Shown in pieces: positions 22,529 through 31,547 of a stretch of 64,000 bases of DNA. The position numbers were made by a program, and so were the translations under genes. This DNA is from Gillisia sp. (GTDB taxonomy: Bacteria > Bacteroidota > Bacteroidia > Flavobacteriales > Flavobacteriaceae). The DNA lies in assembly GCA_024635655.1 (NCBI GenBank), contig JAGXIL010000039.1, positions 86,849 to 150,848 on the forward strand. Reading direction: 5' to 3'. Numbering within the stretch: the stretch's first letter is position 1; each line of letters begins with the position of its first letter. The notes under the pieces are model-generated. The model did not search any database and had not been told where the DNA came from. It saw nothing but the letters and a program-made list of their open reading frames with translations.

Positions 22529-22903
22529 TGGATTGTGGGTTAGGTTGTTTTAAAAATTATTCAATACAAAATAAAATTTCATAAAAAGAAAAGATGTACT
22601 ATTTCAACGGTAAAGCACCATAATCCATAAATCTTTTACTAGTATGTTTTCTATAAATATATTCTATCCAGGGGATGGAGAGATCTAAGTCTCTCATACA
22701 AAAATAGCCATCCTGTTTGTAGGGAAGAAAATCAGCAGGCGAAGCCAAAGTAATAAATTTTCTTAAAGTTTTGACAAATCCTTTTAAAAATTACGTTTTA
22801 GCAGAAAAATCCTTAGCTGAACCACCCTTTGCTCTTAAATAAAAACCAAATAAAAACATCAAAACATTCCCTATATTTAGCCCACTTAAAAAATCCTTAC
22901 ACT

Positions 22904-25900
22904 ATGTTTCAACGAAGTTTGCTGGCATTACTGGTGGTAATGTCCTCCTCTGCCCTATTTGCACAGGAAAATGATATTATGCAAAAAGACGAAAAAGATA
23001 AAAAATGGGATATCAATGATCCCTATACAGATGACTGGAACATCAAAGAAGTTACGCTGGATACTGATGAAGGTACCTGGATGAACCTGGATGTGAGCCC
23101 TGATGGGTCACAGATCGTTTTTGACCTTTTAGGCGATATTTACATTATGCCCATCTCGGGCGGGAATGCCACGGCACTTACCGGCGGGATGGCTTATGAT
23201 GTGCAGCCAAGATTTAGCCCCGATGGGCGCAGGATCTCCTTTACCAGCGATGCGGGTGGAGGCGATAACATCTGGATCATGGACGCCAACGGAGAAAACG
23301 CAAAGCAACTTTCAAAAGAGAATTTCAGGCTGCTGAACAATGCAGTTTGGATGCCGGATGGAAATGCGCTGGTGGCACGGAAACATTTTACCTCCGGGCG
23401 CTCTTTGGGTGCCGGGGAAATGTGGATGTACCATCTGGGCGCGGGAGATACTGGAATTCAGCTCACCGAGCGCAGAAATGACCAGCAGGAAGTGAACGAA
23501 CCCAGCATTTCTCCCGATGGAAAATATCTTTACTATAGCGAAGATATGTATCCCGGCGGCGCCTTTCAATACAATAAAGATCCAAATAAACAGATCTACG
23601 TGATCAAACGTTATAGTTTTGAAGACGGGAAAATCGAGACCGTTACCGGCGGACCCGGTGGGGCTGCAAGGCCTCAGGTATCTCCCGATGGCACCAAAAT
23701 GGCTTTTGTAAAAAGGATCCGTACAAAATCTGTTCTTTTCATCCACGACCTGGAAACGGGCGAGGAATGGCCGGTGCACGACGAGCTGAGCAAAGACCAA
23801 CAGGAGGCCTGGGCGATCTTTGGTGTATATCCCGGTTTCAGCTGGATGCCAAACAATGAAGAACTGGTGTTCTGGGCAGAAGGTAAGATCAGAAAAGTGA
23901 ACATTGAAAGCACGGAAGCTTCAGAAATACCTTTTCAGGTAAGTACAACGATCCAGATCGCGGAATCCCATCATGTGGACCACCCGGTTTTTTCCGAAGA
24001 ATTTAATCCGAAGGTGATCCGCCATGCGATCACTTCTCCCGATGGAAAAATGCTGGTTTTCAATGCGGTGGGTCACCTGTGGAAAAAAGACCTACCGAAT
24101 GGAACCCCGGAACGCATAACCAATGCCGAAACCTTTGAATTTGAACCTTCCTTTTCTCCTGACGGTAAAAGCATTGTCTATGTCACCTGGAGTGATGACG
24201 AAATGGGCGCCGTAAGAACGGTAAGCCTTAACGGAAGAAATGGCAAAAAACTGACTTCAGAAAAAGGGATCTTCAGAAATCCTGCTTTTTCCGGAGACGG
24301 AAGTAAGATCGTTTTTAACAAGGAAGGTGGAAATTCCGATCTTGGCCGCACTTTCAGCAAAAATTCCGGGATCTACCTAATGGATGCTTCCGGAGAAAAT
24401 ATGAAAAGGATCCTCGATGAAGGGGAATTTGCGATGTTCAACACCAACAGCGACCGAATCCTTTATCAAACGGGAGGTTACCTTATGGGCAACCTTACCA
24501 AAGCGCTAAAAAGCGTTGACCTGAATGGAAAAGATGTACGTACGCACATAGAATCAAAATACGGGGGGCGCCTGGTGCCAAGCCCCGACAATAAATGGGT
24601 GGCCTTCAGCAACCTTCACAAAGCCTACGTAGCGCCGCTGGTAATGACCGGAAAGCCTGTGGACCTTGGCCCAAACAGCAAAACTGTTCCTGTAAGCCAG
24701 CTGGCTAAAGATGCCGGGATCAACCTTCACTGGAGCAACAACAGCCAAAACGTGCATTGGACGCTGGGGGATGAATATTTTACAAACAAGATCTCCGAGA
24801 GGTTTACCTTTTTGGAAAATTCTGTAGATTCCATACCCCCTGTTACCGAGACCGGAACCAAAATAGGGCTGCAGGTGAAAACGGATGTTCCCGCCGGTCA
24901 AATCGCTTTTACCAACGCACGCATCATCACGATGAACGGCGAGGAGGTGATCGAGAACGGAAGTATTATTGTGGAAAACAACAGGATAATTGAGATAGGA
25001 AATGCTTCGGAAGTAAACATACCCGGCAACGCGAAGGTGTATGATGTTTCCGGAAAAACGATCATGCCCGGGATGATAGATGCACACGCGCATATTGGTG
25101 CATTCCGTTACGGCCTTACCCCGCAGAAACACTGGCCGCTTTATGCCAACCTGGCTTTTGGGGTGACCACGGCCCACGATCCTTCCGCTTTAAGCGAGTC
25201 GGTCTTCGGAATGGCAGAACTTATCAAAAGTGGGGAAATGGTTGGGCCGCGTCTCTACTCTACCGGGATTATTCTTTACGGTGCCGAAGGGGATTTCAAA
25301 GCCGAGATCAACAGCCTGGAAGATGCGCGATCTGCATTGAGACGCACCAAAGCTTTCGGGGCGACTTCAGTTAAAAGTTACAATCAGCCACGCCGCGAGC
25401 AGCGCCAGCAGGTGATGCAAGCCGCAAAAGAGCTGGGCATGAACGTGGTGCCGGAAGGAGGAAGTACCTTCTTCCATAATATGAACATGATCGTGGACGG
25501 GCACACCGGGATAGAGCACAACATTCCCGTGGCACCTGTCTACAAAGATATTTTCACGCTGTGGGGCAATAGCAATACGGGCTACACCCCTACCCTTATC
25601 GTGAATTACGGCGGGATCAACGGGGAATATTATTTCTATGACAAGACCAACGTGTGGGAGAACGAAAAACTGCTGAATTTCACTCCGCGCCACATCATCG
25701 ATTCCCGTTCCAGGCACCGTACCAAACTTCCGGAGGAAGAATATAAACACGGACCCATCCTGGTTTCAGAGACCGCTAAAGAACTCGCCGATGTAGGCGT
25801 AAAAGTAAATATGGGTGCCCACGGACAATTACAGGGACTTGGCGCACATTGGGAACTTTGGCTGCTGCAAATGGGTGGCCTGAGCAATATGGAGGCCTTA

Positions 25901-26197
25901 AAAACCGCCACCGTCAATCCTGCAGAATACATAGGAATGGACAGCGAGATAGGTTCCCTGGAAGTAGGTAAATTAGCCGATCTTCTGGTTTTGGACAAAA
26001 ATCCGTTGGACGATATCCAAAACACCAATACGATCATCTACACTATGGTAAACGGAAGGCTTTATGATGCCGAAACCATGAACGAAATAGGAAACGAACC
26101 TAAGGAAAGAGGAGATTTCTACTGGGAGAACAACAGGTATAATCCCGGATTTGACTGGCACGAGGAGAGCGTGGGGCATGGATGTATGGCGCATTAA
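22904..26197 (+). CDS. secreted PD40/TolB propeller fused to amidohydrolase
   Basis: signal peptide at ATG 22904; PD40 blades (SPDGRRISFTSDAGGGDNIWIMD); VYDVSGKTIMPGMIDAHAHIG, NPAEYIGMDSEIGSLEVGKLADLLVLDKNPL. Confidence 0.93.
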   Translation: MFQRSLLALLVVMSSSALFAQENDIMQKDEKDKKWDINDPYTDDWNIKEVTLDTDEGTWMNLDVSPDGSQIVFDLLGDIYIMPISGGNATALTGGMAYDVQPRFSPDGRRISFTSDAGGGDNIWIMDANGENAKQLSKENFRLLNNAVWMPDGNALVARKHFTSGRSLGAGEMWMYHLGAGDTGIQLTERRNDQQEVNEPSISPDGKYLYYSEDMYPGGAFQYNKDPNKQIYVIKRYSFEDGKIETVTGGPGGAARPQVSPDGTKMAFVKRIRTKSVLFIHDLETGEEWPVHDELSKDQQEAWAIFGVYPGFSWMPNNEELVFWAEGKIRKVNIESTEASEIPFQVSTTIQIAESHHVDHPVFSEEFNPKVIRHAITSPDGKMLVFNAVGHLWKKDLPNGTPERITNAETFEFEPSFSPDGKSIVYVTWSDDEMGAVRTVSLNGRNGKKLTSEKGIFRNPAFSGDGSKIVFNKEGGNSDLGRTFSKNSGIYLMDASGENMKRILDEGEFAMFNTNSDRILYQTGGYLMGNLTKALKSVDLNGKDVRTHIESKYGGRLVPSPDNKWVAFSNLHKAYVAPLVMTGKPVDLGPNSKTVPVSQLAKDAGINLHWSNNSQNVHWTLGDEYFTNKISERFTFLENSVDSIPPVTETGTKIGLQVKTDVPAGQIAFTNARIITMNGEEVIENGSIIVENNRIIEIGNASEVNIPGNAKVYDVSGKTIMPGMIDAHAHIGAFRYGLTPQKHWPLYANLAFGVTTAHDPSALSESVFGMAELIKSGEMVGPRLYSTGIILYGAEGDFKAEINSLEDARSALRRTKAFGATSVKSYNQPRREQRQQVMQAAKELGMNVVPEGGSTFFHNMNMIVDGHTGIEHNIPVAPVYKDIFTLWGNSNTGYTPTLIVNYGGINGEYYFYDKTNVWENEKLLNFTPRHIIDSRSRHRTKLPEEEYKHGPILVSETAKELADVGVKVNMGAHGQLQGLGAHWELWLLQMGGLSNMEALKTATVNPAEYIGMDSEIGSLEVGKLADLLVLDKNPLDDIQNTNTIIYTMVNGRLYDAETMNEIGNEPKERGDFYWENNRYNPGFDWHEESVGHGCMAH

Positions 26198-26418
26198 GGT
26201 TAATCTTTAGTCTTTAGATTAGTGGAAAGTGGAGAGTGGAGAGTGGATAGTCTTAACGTGTTAAAAATTCTGCTGTAATCTGCGGTTTTAAAATCTGCGG
26301 GAACTGCGGGAACTTTAGGAGTGGAGAGAGGATAGGATGGACGTGTAAAGAATGCGTGGGCGCATTTTCAAAAAATCAGTGTAATCCGAATTAATCCGTG
26401 TAATCTTTTATGAATTTA

Positions 26419-26457
26419 GAGTGGTTGAAGGTTTTACTTCAGCCACTCCTTTTTTAT
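26419..26457 (+). terminator. intrinsic terminator GAGTGGTTGAAG...CTTCAGCCACTC-T6
   Basis: hairpin plus T run. Confidence 0.75.
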
Positions 26458-26491
26458 TGATACCTTTATGCAACTGAAAAAAATGGTGTAA

Positions 26492-26833
26492 ATGAGAAGA
26501 GTAAAATTTGGAACCTTGTTCACCTCGAGGACCATAGATGAAAAATTAATCAGGGAACATCTTGCATTGGAACGCACAAAACTCGCCAATGAACGCACCC
26601 TTCTATCCTATACACAAGCCGCCCTTTATTTTCTTTTAGGTGGTTTGGCCCTGGTCCAGTTAAAGGAATACGAGGAATTGATTTACATAGGATACCTTGC
26701 TTTAATTTTTTCAGTTTTATTTGTTACCGTTGGTATATGGAGATTTTTTGTACTTAGAAAAAAAATGAAAAAATTGCTTCGGGGAAATATAGAATCTTCA
26801 AAAGAGCAGGAGTCTTCCGGCGACGAAAAATAA
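26492..26833 (+). CDS. DUF202-family membrane protein
   Basis: IREHLALERTKLANERTLLSYTQAALYFLLGG. Confidence 0.88.
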   Translation: MRRVKFGTLFTSRTIDEKLIREHLALERTKLANERTLLSYTQAALYFLLGGLALVQLKEYEELIYIGYLALIFSVLFVTVGIWRFFVLRKKMKKLLRGNIESSKEQESSGDEK

Positions 26834-26842
26834 GCCTCAAAA

Positions 26843-27214
26843 ATGCTGCAGACGATTACCCATTACTTTCTCCACTTCATTGCCATTGGAGCCATTGCTT
26901 ATTGGTATGATCCCAAAACCTGGAAACGTAACTGGTTGATCTTACTGGCTACGATGCTGGTTGATCTGGATCACATTTTTGCAGATCCTGTTTTTGATCC
27001 GGAACGATGCGGAATTTTTTATCATCTGCTACATTCAGAATACGCCATTGGGATCTACCTCCTTGGAGCTTTATTTATAAAACACCCTATCCTGAAACTT
27101 ATATTTATAGGTCTTCTCTTTCACATGCTAACAGATTTTATAGACTGCCTCTGGATGTTTTCTAAATGTGAAGATTGTTACAGAAACTCAGAAATATACA
27201 GGCTTATATATTAG
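26843..27214 (+). CDS. DUF6122-like membrane protein
   Basis: LATMLVDLDHIFADPVFDPERCGIFYHLLHSEYAI; LLFHMLTDFIDCLWM. Confidence 0.75.
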   Translation: MLQTITHYFLHFIAIGAIAYWYDPKTWKRNWLILLATMLVDLDHIFADPVFDPERCGIFYHLLHSEYAIGIYLLGALFIKHPILKLIFIGLLFHMLTDFIDCLWMFSKCEDCYRNSEIYRLIY

Positions 27215-27392
27215 GGCGGCAAAAATTTAAAAAAAATGTCCATTGTACAACGTACGGCAAAGAAAACATTGTAAAGCCAATTTCAACATGGGGGAAAGAA
27301 TGGAATAAAAGGTAATCCGGGATCTTTAATACCGGTTATCCAAAAGCTTATTTCCCGGAAGAAGGAATAAAGCATATTTCTCCTTTCCGATT

Positions 27393-28346
27393 TTAGTTAT
27401 CGTCAAATTCCATCTCTGTATTTTCAGGAGCATCATAATCCATCTGGGTAGCGGCATAATCAACTATAGCCTTAAAAGCGGTAGAGGTTTCGGCCAGCTC
27501 AATACTGGTTCCGATCATTTGGTGACGGTCCTGCAAATAATTAGGATCATTATAAGAGATCCTTACTGCCCCTTCAGTATCTTCCCATATCAGGATTTTA
27601 TTGGGGTAATCAAGTGCTGCGGTAGGATTGTCTTTAAGCATAGCAGATTCAAGATATGGATTGGAGATCATAAATAGCCGGATAGGCCTTAGCTGAATTC
27701 CGGCTCCGGCCGCATTTTGCGCATGATCAATTTCTGAGGTGATCCTCCAACTTTCATTTTGGTTCAAGGCTCTTCTCAGATTCATATAAGTTTGTTCAAA
27801 GTCCCTTTCACTGGCCACTGTTACAATACCTTCATTTTGTGCTACCCCCTGCTCCCCTGCTTCCTGTAAAGGGGATTCCGTAGCGGTTCCCACCAGGTTC
27901 TCCAAAGCTACAGATATTTCATTGAGACCCGGAGCTCCCTGCAACCGGTATCGTGATTGCAGATAATTAACAGAATTATACATAACATATACCTTGTCCC
28001 TGTGCTCAAACAAAACCAAATGTTGCGGAAGGTCCAGGGCAACTAAAGGATTTTGCTGAATTAAAGGCGTTCCCATTTTCGGGTTTCCGAAGAAGATTGT
28101 TCTCACCCTATCTATTTCTATATCCACCTCTTCATTTTCGGAAATTTTCTGGAAATTAACGTCGTTCATCAACTTCATGCCCTCATTTTCTTTAAGGAAC
28201 TGCATCAGCGCCTGGTGGACTTCTTCCATGTTTTTATCACTCACGGAATAAATAGTCCCTGCCGGCTCCACGACAGTCTCTTCTCTATCGCTTTCGCATC
28301 CAATTGCTATCAGTACCAGGATCAGAAAGTAATTATAGATTTTCAT
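27393..28346 (-). CDS. lipoprotein with tandem DUF302 domains
   Basis: two copies of ...MSNP..(S)PLIQQNPLVALDLPQHLVLFE...YNSVNYLQSRYRL / NPYLESAMLKDNPTAALDYPNKILIWE...YNDPNYLQDRHQM; lipobox VLIAIGC. Confidence 0.85.
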   Translation of the reverse strand: MKIYNYFLILVLIAIGCESDREETVVEPAGTIYSVSDKNMEEVHQALMQFLKENEGMKLMNDVNFQKISENEEVDIEIDRVRTIFFGNPKMGTPLIQQNPLVALDLPQHLVLFEHRDKVYVMYNSVNYLQSRYRLQGAPGLNEISVALENLVGTATESPLQEAGEQGVAQNEGIVTVASERDFEQTYMNLRRALNQNESWRITSEIDHAQNAAGAGIQLRPIRLFMISNPYLESAMLKDNPTAALDYPNKILIWEDTEGAVRISYNDPNYLQDRHQMIGTSIELAETSTAFKAIVDYAATQMDYDAPENTEMEFDDN

Positions 28347-28905
28347 AACTATGGCTTTTATGGCTTTCTTTAAAATAATAGTTTAATGAATAAAAGATTT
28401 AGGGTTTAGTACTCTTTAACTAAAGACGTTAAGGATTGTGAAAGTTGTCTATGTTACGTGTTATTGATATTTAAGTAAACCTTCCCGAACCGAAAAAATC
28501 GGGTGCCTCATCAGGAAAATGGCAGAAGGGAATACTGCTCACAATATGACATTCCGGATAAAAATAAATCAAATTTACCTAATGTAAAAGGCTTCTGCAC
28601 CCTTGAGCATCCTCCCCGCTAATTCATCCGGCTTCAATTTTCAGGAAAAAAACACCCAAAAAGCTCCGGTAAGGTAAAGGCGAATGATTGTGAAGGTTCT
28701 GAAAAATAATGCTTGAGGTTCATAGGGAAGTCACAAAGACATCTTATTCTCTCCTGTCTGGTTTTAATTATTTTATTTCTTTTGCTCCCCTCCTGATCCT
28801 GAGCTAAAGAGAGAATAGGAAAAATTAAATTGAAAACTTGTATCTTTATAGCCATTCACTTAATTTCATCGGCTTCAAAACTAACCTCCGGAAAACGATC
28901 AACAA

Positions 28906-29520
28906 ATGCACGTAGCTATTGCAGGAAATATTGGTGCGGGTAAAACCACACTAACAAAATTATTGGCCAAACATTACAAATGGGAACCCCAATATGAAGA
29001 TGTACTTGAAAACCCCTATCTCGAAGATTTTTACAATAAAATGGAACGCTGGTCCTTCAACCTTCAAATTTATTTTTTAAACAACCGTTTTCGCCAGATA
29101 TTAGCTATTCGGGAGAGCGGAAAGAAGATCATCCAGGACCGTACCATCTATGAAGACGCCCATATTTTTGCACCCAACCTGCATTCCATGGGATTAATGG
29201 CCAACCGGGATTTTGAAAATTACCGCTCTTTGTTTGATCTTATGGAAAGTGTAGTACAGGGTCCGGACCTTCTTATCTACCTTCGCAGCAGCATTCCCAA
29301 TCTTGTTAAACAAATCCATAAACGCGGCCGGGAGTATGAAAATTCAATTTCTATTGATTATCTTAGTAGACTAAATGAACGTTACGAAGCTTGGGTTCAT
29401 GGGTACGACAAGGGAAATTTACTTGTCGTTGATGTAGATGATTTAAATTTTGTAGATAACCCGGAAGATTTAGGAAGTATAATCACTAAAATAGACGCTG
29501 AATTGCACGGGTTGTTTTAA
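28906..29520 (+). CDS. deoxynucleoside kinase
   Basis: IAGNIGAGKTTLTKLLAKHY P-loop; QDRTIYEDAHIFA; DLLIYLRSSIPNLVKQIHKRGREYE. Confidence 0.93.
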   Translation: MHVAIAGNIGAGKTTLTKLLAKHYKWEPQYEDVLENPYLEDFYNKMERWSFNLQIYFLNNRFRQILAIRESGKKIIQDRTIYEDAHIFAPNLHSMGLMANRDFENYRSLFDLMESVVQGPDLLIYLRSSIPNLVKQIHKRGREYENSISIDYLSRLNERYEAWVHGYDKGNLLVVDVDDLNFVDNPEDLGSIITKIDAELHGLF

Positions 29521-29577
29521 AACTTTTGCGGTATGGAAGGTTTAGGAAGGCCAAAACACAAGGGCTCGGCAACCCTT

Positions 29578-30165
29578 ATGAAGAACCCCTTTTTAGAAAG
29601 ATTAACCAGAACACACATTTCCCTCCCTCTGATCATATTCACTGTAATCTCTGCAGTTCTCCTGTATTACGGAATTGTGGAGAAAGGATTTGAGGTGCCT
29701 GTAATGATCCTGCTGTTCTTCGGTGGATTCTTCTTTTTCACCTTCATTGAATATCTAATGCACCGATATTTATACCACCTGCCAACTACCAGCCCTAAGC
29801 GGGAAAAATTTGTATATACCGTTCACGGGGTGCATCACGATTATCCCAAAGACAAATCCCGCCTGGCCATGCCGCCGGTGGTAAGCCTTATTCTGGCGAC
29901 CATTTTTTTCATAATCTACCGTAGCCTTATGGGTGATTATGCCTTCGGATTTTTAGCCGGATTCCTCATGGGCTACACGGTTTACCTGGGAGTACATTAT
30001 TCGGTTCATGCTTTTAAGGTGCCAAATAACAAGTTGAAAGTTTTATGGCATCATCACAGCATTCATCACTACCGCGAACCGGATAGGGCCTTTGGAGTTT
30101 CTTCTCCTTTTTGGGATATTGTTTTCGGGACTATGCCCAGGAAAGATTTTAAGGTTAGGAAGTAG
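29578..30165 (+). CDS. sterol desaturase/fatty acid hydroxylase family protein
   Basis: His clusters EYLMHRYLYHL, HGVHHDYP, WHHHSIHHY. Confidence 0.9.
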   Translation: MKNPFLERLTRTHISLPLIIFTVISAVLLYYGIVEKGFEVPVMILLFFGGFFFFTFIEYLMHRYLYHLPTTSPKREKFVYTVHGVHHDYPKDKSRLAMPPVVSLILATIFFIIYRSLMGDYAFGFLAGFLMGYTVYLGVHYSVHAFKVPNNKLKVLWHHHSIHHYREPDRAFGVSSPFWDIVFGTMPRKDFKVRK

Positions 30166-30398
30166 ATTAAATCAGAAAATAAATAGCCACGAATCCGCCT
30201 CCCGGCAAGGCAGGTGCACGAATGTTTTTTTGGTTTTCATTTTTCTGTTTTCGGTTATTTTTTTGTGGATCTTAGAGTCTTTCTGCCTTAGTGGCCCTTT
30301 TCTCTTTGCGAGATTATTTTCAAATTCTTTACTTTGCGTGAAACCAACTCTGGGGTAAACTAACCCCGAAAGACTCCCCCTTTGGGGGTTAGGGGGCT

Positions 30399-31433
30399 TT
30401 ACATAATAAATCCGTTTTCCCGCGCATGATCTTCAGCTTCAGAAGCCGAATCAACCATAAGTACAGGGATGGTTTCAAAATTATCTACAATACTTTGGAT
30501 TCGCCTCATCTGCCTTTTGTGGTTCACACTTAATAGGTAGATCGTTTTAATTCTGTCAGGATATTGTACCGCAATATCTGTATAGATGCTGGCATCGTGC
30601 TCCCCACTGTCCCCGATCAAAATAAATTTGAGGTCGGGGTAGGTTTTGAGGATGTTGATGATCTCTTTTTGTTTGTGCGGCTTTTCGGGTTTCAGGGTTC
30701 GGTCAAAAGGCCCGCGAAAATTCCGAAGCAAAATTGGTCCCTTCGGAAATTTGTTGAAATCCAGGAAAAGTTTCAGGTATTGATATAAATTCCAGGGACT
30801 GTTGCTGAGATAAAAAATAGGATTTTTGTTCTCTCCGTATTTCCCCAAATGTAGTTTCTGATAAAATTCCGGAGCACCTTTAAGAGGAATTCGACTATAG
30901 GCATTGGTTAGCAAGGAATTTTTCAGCAATCTTAATTTGAGGAAAGAAGTGACATCGGTATGCAGGATGGTATCGTCAATATCGCTTATTACCCCATATT
31001 CCGCTTCTTTTTCCGGAATTAAAAGCTCTCCCTGGAAATGTTTATCCTCAACGGTGATTCCCGGCCCCAGCTCCTCTTTAAAATAAATATGCACTTTCAC
31101 CCAACCTTCTTCATCGGCTTCCTTAGACAGATCTTCAGATACGGTCTCATCAAACAGAAAAAAACCTTCCCCGCCGGTTTTTGTACTAAGCCGGATCATA
31201 TCCGGAATATGAAGCTCGATTTCGGCATTCCTTATTTCAAAGCTATCGAACTGTTTGTATGTATTTTTGATAGTATGGAAAAGCGACTGATCTTCAACGA
31301 TCTTCAGCGGAATATCATCCAGTGCCCTTCCCAAAACATATAAATGAGATGCGGTCCCGTAACTTCGATAAGGTGTGATAAGGATATTGTCTATTGAATA
31401 TTTTCCAAAGATCTTCTTTATACGTTTGAGCAT
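30399..31433 (-). CDS. App1-like phosphatidate phosphatase (DUF2183)
   Basis: GVISDIDDTILHTDVTSF (DxDxT), YLSNSPWNLY, LIGDSGEHDASIY. Confidence 0.9.
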   Translation of the reverse strand: MLKRIKKIFGKYSIDNILITPYRSYGTASHLYVLGRALDDIPLKIVEDQSLFHTIKNTYKQFDSFEIRNAEIELHIPDMIRLSTKTGGEGFFLFDETVSEDLSKEADEEGWVKVHIYFKEELGPGITVEDKHFQGELLIPEKEAEYGVISDIDDTILHTDVTSFLKLRLLKNSLLTNAYSRIPLKGAPEFYQKLHLGKYGENKNPIFYLSNSPWNLYQYLKLFLDFNKFPKGPILLRNFRGPFDRTLKPEKPHKQKEIINILKTYPDLKFILIGDSGEHDASIYTDIAVQYPDRIKTIYLLSVNHKRQMRRIQSIVDNFETIPVLMVDSASEAEDHARENGFIM

Positions 31434-31547
31434 TTTAGGACGGGAATTTTATTTCACCACGTAAGGTCTGAAATTACAGCAGAAACAACCGATTAGATAT
31501 AAAAGTTTAAGAATTTTTTAAGAAGAGGAAAATTAAAAAGTAAGCCT

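Noticed and set aside
24554-25177. 207-aa minus-strand ORF
   Set aside because: Antisense to the strongly supported PD40-amidohydrolase; shadow ORF with no domain pattern
28634-28855. 73-aa minus ORF MAIKIQVFNLIFPILSLAQ...
   Set aside because: Starts like a signal peptide but remaining sequence lacks conserved pattern and sits in a repeat-poor spacer; cannot support coding status
30092-30358. 88-aa ORF after the sterol desaturase gene
   Set aside because: Overlaps the desaturase 3' end and a repeat block; no domain
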